The notes: a model not told the origin generated them from the sequence alone. Shown: positions 27,390-39,512, counted from the stretch's first letter. The stretch: DNA of 64,000 bases from Streptomyces scabichelini (GCF_011045015.1 NZ_JAAKZY010000026.1:1-64000), one strand, 5' to 3'. Made by a program: numbers and translations.

Positions 27390-30182
27390 CTATTCGCGCA
27401 CCGTCACCAAAACGGATGCCCGGGCCGGCGCGTGTGCCCTGTTGTACGCCCGGACCCAGATCTCATGGCGACCCGGCCGAAGGCGCAGGGCGGCCGTCAG
27501 TCGTCCGGTGGCCGGGTCGTAGTGGCAGGGCGCGCGTCGCCCGTCCACCTCGACGTCGACGCGCGCCGCGTCCACGCCCGAGAGCGCGTCGGTGATCCGG
27601 GCCTCCACCCGTACGTCGGGACCGTCCACCGTGGTTCCGTCGGCCGGGGTGAGCCGGTCGACGGAGGGCGCGAGCGGGATCGGCCTGCCGCGCCTGCGGG
27701 ACCTGCGCTGGATGCGGGAGACGGAGGGCGGGACGGAACGCTCGCCGTCCGCGGTGCGGATCGACGCCTCGAAGACGAGCGGGTAGTCCACGCCCCGGCG
27801 CACTCCCTCCCCGGCGACGACCGTGAACTCCACGCTCGTACGGCCCTTGGGCGGCACGGTGATCCGGCCCTTCGGGCGGGCTGGCCGGGTCGGCCGTACC
27901 GTCCAGCCGCCGAAGGCCTGGCCGGTCACATCGACTGTCTGGGGCGCGGCGTTGAAGTTGTAGACGTCGACGGCCATCCGGGTCGTGGTGGACAGCCGGT
28001 AGCCGAGGGGCGGTTCGGCGTCGCCGTCAGCCTTGTTGGGTGCGGCGTTCGCGAGGTCGAAGCGCTGGCTGAGCACGATGTGCTCGGCGGCGGACAGGTT
28101 CCGGGTGGCGGGGCGGGAGTCCGGGTCCTCCTCCGACTCCGCTTCCTGTATGCCTTCTATGTCTTCTATGGCTTCTATGCCTTCTTGTACGACATAGACC
28201 GGGTTCTGCGAGACCTTCACCCGGCCCTCGGGCCCGACCGTCCCCACGCGGCGGCCCATGATGTCGTACACCTCGGCCGTCACCCCAGACACCACCGGAA
28301 TCTCGACCTCCGACACCTCCTCCGCCGCCGTTGCCCAGGCCACCGTGACGTGTCGCCCGGCCCCGTCCGCGAAGACGTGGCACGCGTCGGACAGCCGCTC
28401 CACGAAACGCGCCTCGCCGAGCAGTGAGGTGAGCGCGGCGTGGGCGCTGTAGGCGGGCCAGGGCTGGAAGTCGCGGCTGAGCAGCCCGAAGTACACGCCC
28501 TCGTCGTGGATCGGCGGCGCGCCGAACCAGAACTGCTTACCCGTCCCGGCCGCCAGGCTGCCCACCGTCGCGCGGACGAGATAGCGGGCCTGGACGGCCT
28601 GTTGCGCGGGGGTGAGATCGCTGCCGGGCCGCGCATTGAGGAAGATCCCGGACTCGGTCATCCACATCGGCAGCCGTGCGGCCCCGTACAGACGGCGCAA
28701 CTCCCTTTGTACGTCGGTCGATTCGGGGACGTCGGGATCGGCCTGGTCGCTCGGATCCGGGTAGCCGTGGAAGCCCCAGGCGTCGGCGTAGCGGGCCACG
28801 TCGTTCTGCAGCATCAGGATCTGGAAGTAGCTGCCCGCGTCGGCGATGCCGGGCAGCACGGTGACCGTGGTGGACGGCCCCGCATCCGCGATCCCCAGCG
28901 CGGCCGCCTTGACGAAGGCCGCGTGCTGGTCGCCGGTGGAACTGGTCGTGTCGACGTCGGGCTCGTTCGACAGCTGGACCGCGTCGGGCGAGGCGGCGGC
29001 CAGATGGGCGGCGTAGCGGTACGTGTCCCGCAGATCGGCGGTCAGCGGCAGCGAGGCCTCCGTCATCGCCCACTCCGGGGCGGTGGTCAGTACATCGAGC
29101 GTGGCGAGCCCGTGGCGGTGGAAGGCCCGCCGCACGGTGTCGTACAGCCGTGTGTCGTACGTGCCTGGGCGCGGCTCGGCGGCGGGCCACGCCATTCCGT
29201 CGCGTACGTGTCCTGCGCCCATGTCCTTCATCGCGGCGGCGAAGGCGTCCAGTCGGGAGGGCGGTACGAGGGAGAAGACGTAGCTGTTGACGCCGAAGCG
29301 GTTGCCGGGGCCGGTGACGGGCCGTCGCCCGGGCAGTCGCGCGAAGCAGCCGGTGATGCCGGCGGCCGTCACCCGGTAGTGGCCCGGAGGCAGTTGGCGC
29401 AGTTCCGGGAGCGTGATCGATACCTGTGTCCTGCCGGCCGGGACGGTCGCCCGCCCTCGCGCGACCTCGTTGCCGAAGTAGTCGGTGACGGTGAAGGCCA
29501 GCGTGCGGGGCCGTTCCGTGCGCCCTTCCAAGGCGAAGGTGAGCTGAGGGAGTCCAGGCTCGTCGCCCCGGTATGTACCCAGGTTGTGGGCCGGGTCGCC
29601 GAGGTGGATGCCGAGCGGTGCGACGCGGTGCACGGGCGTCAGCGTGAACCGGTCGAGGAGGAAGCGGTACCCGGTGGCGTCGGACAGGACGGTCGGCTCG
29701 TCGACGACGAAGGTGATCGTGTTCCTGCCGCGCGCCAACTCGACGACGCCCAGAGTGAGTTCGGAGAGATCGCCCCACGCGGGCGCGGATTCGTACCAGT
29801 ACGGCTGTGAGCGGGCGACCGGCAGCGGGGGAGCGTCGCCCACCGCGAGCTTGAAGTAGGAGCCGACCTCCTCGATGTGCGGCTGCTCGACCGGGACCGT
29901 GGCCACCGCCGCCAGCCGGTACGGTCCCTCGGCGGGAACGTCCACCTCGTACGTCGCGTACCAGCCCCGCTCCGGCGGACGTCGAGCGGTCGCCAGCGCG
30001 AGTAACGCGCCGCCCGAGGCCCGGCGATCCCGGGCCGTCGGCATGTTGGTACGGACGGCCGACTCGGCCTGCACCGTGATCGCCGCCCTACGCGCCTCCG
30101 GGCCACTCCTGAACCCCGGCGAACCGAACCCGAGCGAACCGAGCCCCATCACCTTCACCGCCGTACGCCTGTCCATCGCCAT
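27390..30182 (-). CDS. Large Tat-exported clan-A glycosyl hydrolase-like protein with a TTA codon
   Basis: Secreted 930-aa protein. MDRRTAVKVMGLGSLGFG is a twin-arginine-type signal. Beta-rich regions (about 30-290) precede a TIM-barrel part (about 300-590) with the acid/base Glu407 in SNEPD and a likely nucleophile Glu510 in MWMTESG, the arrangement of clan GH-A (GH5/GH39-like). Beta-sandwich domains follow (about 690-930). A short acidic repeat EGIEAIEDIEG-IQEAESEEDPD interrupts the C-terminal half and corresponds to a 9-bp DNA repeat. Leu60 is TTA (plus-strand 30003-30005), implying bldA dependence. Substrate unknown. Start at ATG 30182 (or two codons later). Confidence 0.8.
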   Translation of the reverse strand: MAMDRRTAVKVMGLGSLGFGSPGFRSGPEARRAAITVQAESAVRTNMPTARDRRASGGALLALATARRPPERGWYATYEVDVPAEGPYRLAAVATVPVEQPHIEEVGSYFKLAVGDAPPLPVARSQPYWYESAPAWGDLSELTLGVVELARGRNTITFVVDEPTVLSDATGYRFLLDRFTLTPVHRVAPLGIHLGDPAHNLGTYRGDEPGLPQLTFALEGRTERPRTLAFTVTDYFGNEVARGRATVPAGRTQVSITLPELRQLPPGHYRVTAAGITGCFARLPGRRPVTGPGNRFGVNSYVFSLVPPSRLDAFAAAMKDMGAGHVRDGMAWPAAEPRPGTYDTRLYDTVRRAFHRHGLATLDVLTTAPEWAMTEASLPLTADLRDTYRYAAHLAAASPDAVQLSNEPDVDTTSSTGDQHAAFVKAAALGIADAGPSTTVTVLPGIADAGSYFQILMLQNDVARYADAWGFHGYPDPSDQADPDVPESTDVQRELRRLYGAARLPMWMTESGIFLNARPGSDLTPAQQAVQARYLVRATVGSLAAGTGKQFWFGAPPIHDEGVYFGLLSRDFQPWPAYSAHAALTSLLGEARFVERLSDACHVFADGAGRHVTVAWATAAEEVSEVEIPVVSGVTAEVYDIMGRRVGTVGPEGRVKVSQNPVYVVQEGIEAIEDIEGIQEAESEEDPDSRPATRNLSAAEHIVLSQRFDLANAAPNKADGDAEPPLGYRLSTTTRMAVDVYNFNAAPQTVDVTGQAFGGWTVRPTRPARPKGRITVPPKGRTSVEFTVVAGEGVRRGVDYPLVFEASIRTADGERSVPPSVSRIQRRSRRRGRPIPLAPSVDRLTPADGTTVDGPDVRVEARITDALSGVDAARVDVEVDGRRAPCHYDPATGRLTAALRLRPGRHEIWVRAYNRAHAPARASVLVTVRE
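28146..28190. repeat. 9-bp tandem repeat inside the clan-A hydrolase gene
   Basis: Successive TATGCCTTC, TATGTCTTC, TATGGCTTC and TATGCCTTC units occupy about 28153-28188. On the minus strand they encode an EGIEAIEDIEGI-type acidic linker. A slippage-prone spot in an otherwise non-repetitive gene. Confidence 0.8.
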
Positions 30183-30330
30183 GCGATCCAGCGGACCACG
30201 CGGCCGGGGCCACGGGCGTCGTGCGTACGAAGGGGCCGATCCCTGGGGCCACCTCGGGGAACGTCTCCTTCTGCGGACGGAGAGCAACCCTGAACCGCTC
30301 CAGGGGCGAGCGTGGAATCAAGGCTCCGCG

Positions 30331-31071
30331 TCAGGACTGGGCGAGGACGCAGAACTCGTGGCCCTCCGGGTCGGTCAGGCACGTCCACGGGACGTCGCCC
30401 TGGCCGATGTCGAGGTCGGTGGCGCCGAGGGCCCGCAGCCGGGCCACCTCCGCCGCTTTGTCGTCACCGGGGTACGGCAGCAGGTCGAGGTGGACGCGGT
30501 CCGGCGCTGTCTTCACGCCGGGCGTGCGGAGCAACTCGAGATACGGGCCGACACCCTTGGCGGAGCGCAACACCGCGTGATCGTCGGTCACCTCGTGCAG
30601 GGTCCAGTCCATCGCCTCGTCCCAGAAGCGGGCCACGGCCCGTGGATCCGCGCAGTCGACCACCACCGCGGCGATCGGCCCGGTGTCCCGGTAGATCTCC
30701 CGGGGCTCCAGCACGCAGAACTCGTTGCCCTCGGGGTCGGCGAGAACCGTCCACGGCACGTTGCCCTGGCCCACGTGGGCGGGCGTCGCACCGAGAGAGT
30801 GGAGACGCGCGATCAGGTCCGCCTGATGGGCCGCAGAGGTGGTGGCGAGATCGAGGTGCACACGGTTCTTCGTCGGTGTCTTGCGTTCCGGGACGGGAAC
30901 GACGTCGATGCCGAGGACGACCGGGTCCGGCCAGACGAGGCCACCTTCTGGTCCGACGTAGGTGGTCACGCCGGCGCTGTAGGCACTCCAGCCGAGCGCC
31001 TCCGCCCAGAACCGGCCGACCGCCGAGGCATCAAGAGCTTTTATGTTCACGTGAACAGGTCGCAGCGCCAT
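30331..31071 (-). CDS. Double VOC (glyoxalase-fold) protein
   Basis: Cytoplasmic 246-aa protein made of two vicinal-oxygen-chelate modules, each starting with an HVNIKALDASAVGRFWAEALGW- or AVVVDCADPRAVARFWDEAMDW-like block and ending in DPEGNEFCVL or DPEGHEFCVL. The modules share the pattern LGAT..(H/D)(V/I)GQG(N/D)VPWT, so they came from an internal duplication. Metal-ligand positions (His at the start, Glu in NEFCVL/HEFCVL) are present. This family is called VOC/glyoxalase superfamily; substrate unknown. The ATG at 31071 gives a start typical of the family. Divergent from argC. Confidence 0.8.
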   Translation of the reverse strand: MALRPVHVNIKALDASAVGRFWAEALGWSAYSAGVTTYVGPEGGLVWPDPVVLGIDVVPVPERKTPTKNRVHLDLATTSAAHQADLIARLHSLGATPAHVGQGNVPWTVLADPEGNEFCVLEPREIYRDTGPIAAVVVDCADPRAVARFWDEAMDWTLHEVTDDHAVLRSAKGVGPYLELLRTPGVKTAPDRVHLDLLPYPGDDKAAEVARLRALGATDLDIGQGDVPWTCLTDPEGHEFCVLAQS

Positions 31072-31128
31072 GGCGGCGATCCTAGGCGCCCGCTCTGCAG
31101 CGACATCCGCACCCTGCCACCATCTGGA

Positions 31129-33353
<2,225 letters not shown>

Positions 33354-33357
<4 letters not shown>

Positions 33358-34310
33358 GCAATGCGAGCGATGCGAGTAGTGCGAACAATGTGACGCGGAA
33401 GCACACCGCACTGCCCAAGGCCCAGATCCTCATCGAGGCGCTGCCCTGGCTGACCCGGCACAACGGCAAGATCGTCGTCATCAAGTTCGGCGGAAACGCC
33501 ATGGTGAACGAGGAGCTGAAGGCCGCCTTCGCGCAGGACGTCGTCTTCCTGCGGCACGCGGGCCTGAAGCCCGTCGTCGTGCACGGCGGCGGCCCCCAGA
33601 TCAACGCGCAGCTCGATCTGCACGGCCTCGAGAGCGAGTTCAAGGCGGGCCTGCGGGTCACCACTCCGGAGGCCATGGACGTCGTACGCATGGTCCTGGC
33701 CGGACAGGTGCAGCGCGAACTGGTCGGGCTGCTCAACCAGCACGGGCCGCTCGCCGTCGGCATGACCGGCGAGGACGCGCACACCATCACCGCCACCAAG
33801 CACCAGCCCGAGATCGACGGCGAGTTGGTCGACATCGGGCGGGTCGGCGAGATCACCGCAATCGACACAGGCGCGATCGAGGCACTGCTCGCGGACGGCC
33901 GGATCCCGGTGGTCTCCTCGATCGCCCGTTCCCAGGACGACGGACATGTCTACAACGTCAATGCTGATACGGCGGCTGCGGCACTCGCTGCGGCACTTGG
34001 CGCCGAAACCCTCATGGTCCTCACGGACGTCGAGGGCCTCTACGAGGACTGGCCGAACTCCGACGAGGTGATCAGCCGCCTCACCGCGAGGGAACTGGAG
34101 AAGCTGCTTCCCGAGCTGGCCAGCGGCATGGTCCCGAAGATGGAGGGCTGCCTGCACGCCGTGCGGAACGGCGTGAACACCGCCCGCGTGATCGACGGCC
34201 GGGTCCAGCACTCGATCCTGCTGGAGATCTTCACCGACGAGGGCATCGGCACGATGGTCGTGCCGGACGAGGACGACAGGAACAACAGGAACAAGGGGGA
34301 TGCCGCGTGA
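33354..34310 (+). CDS. argB: Acetylglutamate kinase
   Basis: Amino acid kinase of 318 aa phosphorylating N-acetylglutamate, usually the arginine-inhibited step. [13 protein letters not shown] (ATP site), [11 protein letters not shown] (substrate site) and [26 protein letters not shown] (kinase core) are visible. The first 20 residues ([15 protein letters not shown]) are low complexity and come from a short AATGCGAG-type DNA repeat; a helix in this region carries arginine feedback sensitivity in related enzymes. ATG overlaps the argJ stop; stop overlaps argD. Confidence 0.97.
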
Positions 34311-35518
34311 CCGGCAACGCTTCGAACGCCGAGCTCACCCAGCGCTGGCAGGGCGCGCTCATGGACAACTACGGCACGCCGCGGCTGCCCCTCGTCCGCG
34401 GCGCGGGCACGAAGCTCTGGGACGCCGACGGCAAGGAGTACCTCGACTTCGTCGGCGGGATCGCGGTGAACGCGCTCGGCCACGCCCACCCCGCGATCGT
34501 CGAGGCCGTCAGCAGGCAGATCGCCTCGCTCGGCCATGTCTCCAACCTCTTCGTCGCCGAGCCTCCTGTCGTGCTCGCCGAACGGCTGCTCCAGCTCTTC
34601 GGGCGGGATGGGCGCGTGTACTTCTGCAACTCGGGTGCCGAGGCCAACGAGGGCGCCTTCAAGATCGGCCGGCTGACCGGGCGTTCGCACATGGTCGCCA
34701 CGCACGGCGGCTTCCACGGCCGGACCATGGGCGCGCTCGCGCTCACCGGGCAGCCGGGCAAGCAGGAGCCGTTCCTGCCGCTGCCGGGTGACGTCACGCA
34801 CGTCCCGTACGGCGACGCCAAGGCGCTGGCCGCCGCGGTCACCGAGGACACGGCGCTCGTGGTCGTCGAGCCGGTGCAGGGCGAGAACGGCGTGGTCGTC
34901 CCGCCCGCCGGCTACCTCAAGGCGGTCCGCGCCATCACCGCGGCCACCGGCACGCTCCTCGTCCTCGACGAGGTGCAGACGGGCGTCGGGCGGACCGGGC
35001 ACTGGTTCGAGTACCAGGCCCACGAGGGCGTCCTGCCGGACATCGTCACCCTCGCCAAGGGCCTCGGCGGCGGACTGCCCCTCGGCGCGACCGTCGCCTT
35101 CGGCCGCGCCGCCCAGCTGCTGAAGCCGGGCCACCACGGCACGACGTTCGGTGGGAATCCGGTCGCCTGCGCCGCCGGACTCGCCGTCCTCGACACCATC
35201 GAGGCCGAGGGTCTGCTGGAGAACGTGAAGCGGACGAGCGAGAAGCTGCGCGACGGAATCGAGTCACTGGCCCACCCGATGATCGGCCATGTCCGGGGCT
35301 CGGGCCTGCTCCTGGGTATCGTGCTCACCGAGCCGCTCGCGCCCCAGGCGCAGCAGGCGGCTCAGGACGCCGGCCTCCTGGTGAACGCGCCCGCCCCCGA
35401 TGTCGTACGGCTGATGCCGCCGCTGAACCTGCGCGACGACGAGGTGGACGCCTTCCTCCGGGTGCTGCCCGGCGTTCTCGACGCAGTAGCCAACGGGGAC
35501 GGACGAGCCAAAGAATGA
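34307..35518 (+). CDS. argD: Acetylornithine aminotransferase
   Basis: PLP-dependent fold-type I aminotransferase of 403 aa making N-acetylornithine from the semialdehyde, with glutamate as amino donor. Lys251 in [11 protein letters not shown] holds [19 protein letters not shown] binds its phosphate and [13 protein letters not shown] contacts the ring. Begins with a GTG at 34307 within a GTGA overlap with the argB stop. Fourth gene of the arginine operon, 10 nt before argR. Confidence 0.97.
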   Translation: MTGNASNAELTQRWQGALMDNYGTPRLPLVRGAGTKLWDADGKEYLDFVGGIAVNALGHAHPAIVEAVSRQIASLGHVSNLFVAEPPVVLAERLLQLFGRDGRVYFCNSGAEANEGAFKIGRLTGRSHMVATHGGFHGRTMGALALTGQPGKQEPFLPLPGDVTHVPYGDAKALAAAVTEDTALVVVEPVQGENGVVVPPAGYLKAVRAITAATGTLLVLDEVQTGVGRTGHWFEYQAHEGVLPDIVTLAKGLGGGLPLGATVAFGRAAQLLKPGHHGTTFGGNPVACAAGLAVLDTIEAEGLLENVKRTSEKLRDGIESLAHPMIGHVRGSGLLLGIVLTEPLAPQAQQAAQDAGLLVNAPAPDVVRLMPPLNLRDDEVDAFLRVLPGVLDAVANGDGRAKE

Positions 35519-35528
35519 GACGACGACG

Positions 35529-36065
35529 ATGAGCCAGGCGCAGGATCACGAGCACGCCGGGCCTGCCGTGCCGCAGACCCGCACCGCACGCCACCGCCGG
35601 ATCGTGGACATCCTCAACCGGCAACCGGTGCGCTCCCAGAGCCAGTTGGCGAAGCTCCTCGCCGACGACGGGCTGACCGTCACCCAGGCGACGCTCTCCC
35701 GGGACCTGGACGAGCTGAACGCGGTGAAGATCCGCAACAACGACGGCGACCTCATCTACGCGGTACCGAGCGAGGGCGGCTTCCGCACCCCGCGCGTACC
35801 GCTGGGCGAGTCGGCGAAGGAGGAGCGGATGCGGCGGCTCTCCGCGGAGCTGCTGATCTCCGCGGAGGCGTCCGCGAACCTCGTGGTCCTGCGGACCCCT
35901 CCGGGGGCTGCGCAGTTTCTTGCCTCGGCGATCGATCAGGCCGAGCTGCATGACATTCTCGGGACTATTGCGGGGGACGACACGTTGCTGTTGATCAGCC
36001 GTGACCCGACGGGTGGTCAGGCGCTGGCTGATCATTTGCTGCGGTTGGCTCAGAACAACCACTGA
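35529..36065 (+). CDS. argR: Arginine repressor
   Basis: Hexameric DNA-binding repressor with arginine as corepressor, 178 aa. N-terminal winged helix: [48 protein letters not shown] (about 20-70). The C-terminal oligomerisation and arginine-binding domain contains [17 protein letters not shown] and the [12 protein letters not shown] strand. It is the last gene of argCJBDR, so it is likely to repress itself along with the operon via the argC-promoter boxes, and also argG. A dispersed repeat with a hairpin follows and may end the transcript. Confidence 0.96.
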   Translation: MSQAQDHEHAGPAVPQTRTARHRRIVDILNRQPVRSQSQLAKLLADDGLTVTQATLSRDLDELNAVKIRNNDGDLIYAVPSEGGFRTPRVPLGESAKEERMRRLSAELLISAEASANLVVLRTPPGAAQFLASAIDQAELHDILGTIAGDDTLLLISRDPTGGQALADHLLRLAQNNH

Positions 36066-36082
36066 GCCGCGTCTCGTATGGG

Positions 36083-36145
36083 GCGCGCCCGCGCCCCTTA
36101 GGGGCGCGGGGAACTGCGCGACCAGCCACGGACGGCCGGCACCTG
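36083..36145. repeat. Dispersed Streptomyces repeat after argR
   Basis: GCGCCCCTTAGGGGCGC (36091-36107) forms a hairpin, followed by GGGGAACTGCGCGACCAGCC, the reverse orientation of copies at 43571 and 58547. It separates the convergent argR and apbE genes and may serve as a bidirectional terminator. Confidence 0.8.
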
Positions 36146-36171
36146 TCGTACCACGATGACCCGCTGAAGCC

Positions 36172-36972
36172 TTACCCCAGCCGGGCGGCCAGCCCACCCG
36201 TGCAGCGGACCTCGTCGCCCGCCGTGATGAGCAGCGCCTCGACGTCCGGCAGGGACTCCAGCCAGGCGAGAGCCTGCCGGGAACCCATCGCGAAGGCGGC
36301 CGTCGCCCAGGCGTCCGCCCAGGTGAGACGAGGGCCTACCACGGTGACGGCCACCAGGTCGGTGACCGCGGACTTGCCGGTGCCGGGGTCCACGATGTGG
36401 ACGCCGCGCTCGGCGGAACCCGAGGTGGCGACGGCCAGTTCGTCGGCGCCGGCCGCGGAGACGACCGCCGCGAGGGAGCCCGGGCGCAGCGGGTCCGAGA
36501 CACCGACCCGCCAGGGCCGCTGAGGCCCCGGCGTGCCGAGCAACTGCACGTCGCCCCCGCCGTTCACGCTCACGCCGCTCGCTCCGGCCGCCATGAGATG
36601 CCGGGCCGCGCGCTCGACCGACCAGCCCTTGACCAGGCCGGTCGGGTCGACGACCCCCGCGTACTGAGTGCTGAACCAGCCGTCGCTCAACCGCTCGGCC
36701 TCGGTGCACAGTTCGAGAACCTCGGCGACCTCCGGGTCGCAGGCGTCGACGGTCAGCTCGCCCCGGCCGAGCCGGGAGACCTGGCTGTCCTCTTTGTATG
36801 TGCTGAACACCGCGTCCACCACATGCAGTTGGGCGATCGCCTCCTCCAACGCGGTCTGGACGGCCTCGGGCTCGCCACCGCGCACGTCGAACGAGACGAC
36901 CGTGCCCATCACCTCCTCCGCGTGGCGCACCGCCGCGGGGGGCGCCTCCGCGGATTCCGCCACCTCAGCCAC
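36172..36972 (-). CDS. apbE: FAD:protein FMN transferase (ApbE family)
   Basis: Enzyme of 266 aa that cleaves FAD and attaches FMN to Thr in a (D/S)GAT-x-T-like motif of exported flavoproteins. Recognised by the start EEVMGTVVSFDVRGG, the DPTGLVKGWSVERA block, VNGGGDVQLLGTP and the Mg-binding WADAWATAAFAMG. No clear lipoprotein signal is seen, unlike many exported ApbE proteins, so the cellular side is uncertain. The GTG at 36972 overlaps the stop of the triple FMN-binding gene by 8 nt; the immediate neighbour supplies three target motifs, so substrate assignment is strong. Confidence 0.9.
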   Translation of the reverse strand: MAEVAESAEAPPAAVRHAEEVMGTVVSFDVRGGEPEAVQTALEEAIAQLHVVDAVFSTYKEDSQVSRLGRGELTVDACDPEVAEVLELCTEAERLSDGWFSTQYAGVVDPTGLVKGWSVERAARHLMAAGASGVSVNGGGDVQLLGTPGPQRPWRVGVSDPLRPGSLAAVVSAAGADELAVATSGSAERGVHIVDPGTGKSAVTDLVAVTVVGPRLTWADAWATAAFAMGSRQALAWLESLPDVEALLITAGDEVRCTGGLAARLG

Positions 36973-38113
36973 CGACCTGGTCCAGGGCGTTCTGGAGGGA
37001 CTTCTTGTAACCGGCGCTGGTGTACGTGGCACCCGAGACCGCGTCGATGTCCGCGCTGCCCGCGGCGACCGTCGCCTGGTTGAGCTTGGGGACCGCGTTG
37101 CCGCTGACCTGGTCGCTGCGTCCGCCGGTCGGCTTCTGCACCGCCTCGGCCTTGGTGATCTTGTCGCCGGTCATGGTGATACGGACCTGGACGGGGCCGT
37201 ACTCCGTGTCGGACACGCTGCCGGTCACAACGCGGGCGTCGGCCGCCACGTCGGAGGACCCGCCACCGCCACTGCCACTACTGGAACCGGTCTCGCCGGA
37301 TCCACTGCCGGAACCGGCCTGTCCGGAACCCGTCTGTCCGGAACCGGTCTCGCCGGAACCGCCGCTGGCCTTGGCGGCGTTGTCGATGGCGGACTGGAGG
37401 GACTTCTTGTAGCCGGCGCTGGTGTAGGTGGCGCCGGAGACGGCGTCGATGTCGGCGCTGCCCGCGGTGACGGCGGCTTGGTTGAGCTTGGGGATGGCGT
37501 CGCCGTTGACCTGGTCGCTGCGTCCGCCCTTGGGCTGCTGGACCGCCTCGGCCTTGGTGATCTTGCCGCCCGCCATGGTGACGCGGACCTGGACAGGACC
37601 GTACTCGGTCTTGGCCACGTCTCCGGTGGCCGTCTGGGCCTGGGCCGAGCCGGAGGACGACCCGCCGCCGGCCGGGGCCTTGGCGGCCTTGTCGATGGCG
37701 GACTGGAGGGACTTCTTGTAGCCGGCGCTGGTGTAGGTGGCGCCGGAGACGGCGTCGATGTCGGCGCTGCCCGCGGTGACGGCGGCCTGGTTGAGCTTGG
37801 GGATCGCGTCGGCGCTGATCTGGTCGCTGCGTCCGCCCTTGGGCTGCTGGACCGCCTCTGCCTTGGTGATCTTGCCGCCCGCCATGGTGAGGCGGACCTG
37901 GACGGGGCCGTACTCGGTCGTGGCCGCGGTTCCGGTGACGGCGCCGTCCTGGACGGCCGACTGCTGCGCGCCGCCCTGTGGCGACGCACCGCCCTGCGCG
38001 GATGCGGACGATGACGGGTCCGACGCCGGCTTCAGCGACAGAACCAGCACGATCCCGGACACGGTGGCGGCGGTGGCGAGCACGGCACGCCGAATGGGGT
38101 GACTCTTCTTCAT
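36965..38113 (-). CDS. Exported protein with three FMN-binding (flavinylation) domains
   Basis: Protein of 382 aa: an N-terminal membrane anchor or signal (about 8-26), then three FMN-binding domains of about 75 aa. Each has EYGPVQVR(L/V/I)TM and an SGATYT site at residues 123-128, 226-231 and 360-365, so FMN is likely bound at Thr128, Thr231 and Thr365. Linkers are Gly/Ser-rich; the second (about 250-285) is an unusually pure GSGETGSGQ-type run. Domains 1 and 2 are almost identical also in DNA (231-bp units 309 bp apart). With ApbE and the reductase it forms an operon likely to move electrons across or outside the membrane. Confidence 0.9.
   Translation of the reverse strand: MKKSHPIRRAVLATAATVSGIVLVLSLKPASDPSSSASAQGGASPQGGAQQSAVQDGAVTGTAATTEYGPVQVRLTMAGGKITKAEAVQQPKGGRSDQISADAIPKLNQAAVTAGSADIDAVSGATYTSAGYKKSLQSAIDKAAKAPAGGGSSSGSAQAQTATGDVAKTEYGPVQVRVTMAGGKITKAEAVQQPKGGRSDQVNGDAIPKLNQAAVTAGSADIDAVSGATYTSAGYKKSLQSAIDNAAKASGGSGETGSGQTGSGQAGSGSGSGETGSSSGSGGGGSSDVAADARVVTGSVSDTEYGPVQVRITMTGDKITKAEAVQKPTGGRSDQVSGNAVPKLNQATVAAGSADIDAVSGATYTSAGYKKSLQNALDQVGG
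37380..37919. repeat. Near-identical 231-bp duplication inside the triple FMN gene
   Basis: Positions 37380-37610 and 37689-37919 align with few mismatches at a constant 309-bp offset (103 codons). The third domain (about 36968-37200) is more diverged. The close match suggests a recent duplication or ongoing conversion between domains 1 and 2. Confidence 0.9.
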
Positions 38114-38132
38114 CGCTCCTGACTCCCGTCGC

Positions 38133-39512
38133 TCACATCTCGAACGACTCGTGATGGATGCGGCGGGCCGGAACGCCCGCGCCGCGGAGTGCGTCGTACA
38201 CCTGCTGTGCGAAGCCGGGCGGCCCGCACAGGAAAACGTCGTGGCGGTCGACGTCCGGCAGCTTTCTGCGCAGGGTCTCCGCCGAGATGTCGGGGCGCTC
38301 CCCGTCCGGGCTGTTGACCGCGTACATGAGCCGGGCGCCGCGCTCGTCGGCGATGGCGGCCAGCTCGTCCCACAGAGCCAGGTCCTGGGTGCTGTTGGCC
38401 CGGTACAGCAGCGTCAGATCGCCGGGCGAGCCGGGCAGCGTCTCGAACAGCGCCCGCATCGGGGTGATTCCGACACCGCCCGCGATCAGCAGCACCTTGC
38501 CGCTCCTGCGCCGGGAGGCGGTCATCGCGCCGTACGGGCCCTCCGCCCATACGCGGGTACCGGGCTCAAGTTCGCGCAGCCTGGCGCTGTGGTCGCCGAT
38601 CGACTTGACCGTGATGCGCAGCATGTTGGGGCGCGGCGCCGCCGACAGGGAGTACGGGTGCGAGCTGAGCCGCATGCCCGGCGCCAGGAACCGCCACCGG
38701 AAGAACTGTCCGGCCTCGGCGCCGATGCGGTGCAGCCGCCGCCCCGAGATCAGCACCGAGACGACCCCGGGTGCCTCCTCGACGACGTCCGCGACCCGCA
38801 TACGGTGCCGCAGGTTGAGCCGGATCGGCACGAGCACCCGGTACCAGAGGGCCAGCGCGGTCACGGTCCCGTACAGCGCGTACCAGGCCGTGGTCGCGGC
38901 GGGCTGGACGGCGAAGTCGTTGCCCGTGGACAGCTGGTGCCAGAACGAGAGGTACACCGCCGCGTACGTGAGCAGATGGATGTGGTACCAGGTGTCGTAC
39001 GGGATCCTGCGCCGGATCCCGCCGGCGGAGATCAGGCCGATGAACAGCAACAGGCTCGTGCCGATCGCCGCCTTGCCCATGTCCGGCAGCGTGTTGACCG
39101 AGTCGATGGTCTGCTGGACGATCCCGGAGAATCCGAGGCCTGCCTGCAGCGCGTAGCCGTACATCGTCAGGATGAGGTGCGCGAGGACCAGACTGAGCGT
39201 GTAGCGGCCGCTCATCGCGTGCCAGCGCGCCACGCGGTCGGAGCCGACCCGGCGCTCCAGCGCGGGCACCCGGGCCATCTGCAACACCACGAGTGCCATC
39301 AGGTAGCCGGCCAGCAGACCGGTGATCCGGCCGGCGTTGAGTATCCGGTCCGTGTTGTTGGCGATGGACGGTGTGTTGCTCCACCACAGCCAGACCACCG
39401 CCACCGCGCCCGCCCAGACGGCGAGCAGCAACGGGACGGCGGGGTTGCGACGAGGGCGGATACGGCGCAACGTCTGGCGCCGCGCAGCGCGACCGCCGGC
39501 GATCGTACTCAC
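38133..39512 (-). CDS. Ferric-reductase-like transmembrane flavocytochrome
   Basis: Membrane oxidoreductase of 459 aa. About six helices (30-220) carry candidate heme His residues (RWHAMSGRY, SLVLAHLIL, WYHIHLLTY, LSFWHQL). A cytoplasmic ferredoxin-NADP reductase part follows: FAD motif HPYSLSAAP, NAD(P)-binding GGVGITPMRAL, and a C-terminal FLCGPPGF. It should take electrons from NAD(P)H through FAD and heme across the membrane. It is first in the operon, 19 nt before the triple FMN gene, which is the natural acceptor. Ferric or other final substrate not shown. Confidence 0.9.
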   Translation of the reverse strand: MSTIAGGRAARRQTLRRIRPRRNPAVPLLLAVWAGAVAVVWLWWSNTPSIANNTDRILNAGRITGLLAGYLMALVVLQMARVPALERRVGSDRVARWHAMSGRYTLSLVLAHLILTMYGYALQAGLGFSGIVQQTIDSVNTLPDMGKAAIGTSLLLFIGLISAGGIRRRIPYDTWYHIHLLTYAAVYLSFWHQLSTGNDFAVQPAATTAWYALYGTVTALALWYRVLVPIRLNLRHRMRVADVVEEAPGVVSVLISGRRLHRIGAEAGQFFRWRFLAPGMRLSSHPYSLSAAPRPNMLRITVKSIGDHSARLRELEPGTRVWAEGPYGAMTASRRRSGKVLLIAGGVGITPMRALFETLPGSPGDLTLLYRANSTQDLALWDELAAIADERGARLMYAVNSPDGERPDISAETLRRKLPDVDRHDVFLCGPPGFAQQVYDALRGAGVPARRIHHESFEM

